Below, one piece after another: positions 12,743-13,159 of a stretch of DNA of 13,159 nt. The notes under the pieces were generated by a model, which saw only the letters and a list, made by a program, of their open reading frames with translations, was not told where the DNA came from and did no database searches. The stretch lies in NCBI GenBank assembly GCA_002334985.1, contig DDBY01000141.1:6154-19312 (forward strand), given 5' to 3'. The translations under genes were made by a program, and so were the position numbers. Position 1 is the stretch's first letter, and every line of letters begins with the position of its first letter. This DNA comes from Micavibrio sp. UBA2020 (lineage in GTDB: Bacteria > Pseudomonadota > Alphaproteobacteria > Micavibrionales > UBA2020).

Positions 12743-13159
12743 TTATTGTCTCCAGAAACTGGGAAGCAAAAGCGCGTAGAAGGTAAAAAGTTCCAGCCGT
12801 CCGATAATCATGACAAGGCTGAGTATCCATTTGGCGCCGTCGGGAATGCTGCTGAAATTACCGGCAGGGCCGAGGCTTGCTGTAAGGGCGGGGCCGGCGT
12901 TGGCCATGGCCTGCGCAACGCTGCTGACGCTGCCGAGAAAGTCGATGCCGAATCCCATCATCACCAGCGAGAAGAAGCAGAAGGTCACGAAATACAAAAA
13001 CAGAAAATTCCGTACGCTGTGCATGACTTTTTCATCCAGCGGCTTGCCCGCGTAATGCACGGTGATGACGGCATTGGGCGACAGGTTGCGCTTGAACTGC
13101 GCATAAAGCCCCTTGAACAGGATTTGCCAGCGGAAAACCTTGACCGCGCCGGAGGTGGA
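12743..13159 (-). CDS. trkH: Potassium uptake protein TrkH, C-terminal 138 residues (runs off the right edge)
   Basis: Membrane subunit of the Trk K+ uptake system, which works with the cytosolic NAD-binding protein TrkA. The open frame continues to the last base. It begins STSGAVKVFRWQILFKGLY, matching the segment just after the last selectivity-filter repeat in TrkH/TrkG (usually STSGGIKVIR). Then come NLSPNAVITVHYAGKP, a hydrophobic helix NFLFLYFVTFCFFSLVMMGF, and the characteristic C-terminus: NAGPALTASLGPAGNFSSIP, GAKWILSLVMIIGRLELFTF and LLLPSFWRQ. The selectivity-filter repeats themselves are outside the window except possibly the end of the last one. The Ala in place of the second Gly of STSGG is a small departure. 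It is followed 2 nt later by the lipoprotein gene. Confidence 0.92.
   Translation of the reverse strand, partial: STSGAVKVFRWQILFKGLYAQFKRNLSPNAVITVHYAGKPLDEKVMHSVRNFLFLYFVTFCFFSLVMMGFGIDFLGSVSSVAQAMANAGPALTASLGPAGNFSSIPDGAKWILSLVMIIGRLELFTFYALLLPSFWRQ

Overview
The window looks like ordinary chromosome from an alphaproteobacterium of moderately high GC. This rests on the plant/alphaproteobacterial-type glutamate-cysteine ligase, the ubiA / rsmE / gshA cluster, the HU type and the codon usage. I cannot name the genus; a Rhodospirillales- or Micavibrio-like relative is only a guess. I see no tRNA, rRNA, CRISPR array, transposase, integrase or phage gene, and no clear previously undescribed multi-gene system. 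The interesting material is mostly regulatory, plus four genes I could not assign to a function.

Layout, left to right. Positions 1-2432 are minus-strand: the 5' part of dgkA (diacylglycerol kinase, cut by the window edge), overlapped 4 bp by an exporter-type ABC transporter, preceded by a small YgaP-like membrane protein. A strong promoter sits so close to the YgaP-like ATG that the mRNA may be leaderless. Positions 2531-4429 hold a divergent Uup-type ABC-F ATPase. A 332-base gap (4430-4761) follows, with two co-oriented DnaA-box-like 9-mers, an A/T-rich stretch and a terminator-like hairpin. Then come an HU protein with its terminator, an all-alpha NTP pyrophosphohydrolase-like gene, and a GTG-started secreted protein that looks like an outer-membrane beta-barrel (5787-6701). 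A REP/BIME-like pair of hairpins separates this from a convergent gene for a protein with two predicted membrane segments (6834-7595).

Positions 7731-8630 carry ubiA (ubiquinone synthesis), divergent from rsmE (16S rRNA m3U1498 methyltransferase), followed by gshA (first step of glutathione synthesis). The 250 bases before gshA are AT-rich and unusually structured: two inverted repeats, a near-consensus promoter, a foldable 5' leader of about 120 nt, and a tiny overlapping ORF with two Cys codons. A cytosolic coiled-coil plus von Willebrand factor A protein follows (11345-12262). Together with its promoter it is bracketed by two copies of a 26-bp terminator core. The right end is minus-strand: the 3' part of trkH (K+ uptake) with a small lipoprotein gene 2 nt downstream.

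Functionally this is mostly housekeeping: envelope lipid and transport genes, translation (Uup, RsmE), nucleoid (HU), redox (GshA), quinone (UbiA) and potassium (TrkH). The genes form short transcription units, several with recognisable -35/-10 promoters and intrinsic terminators.
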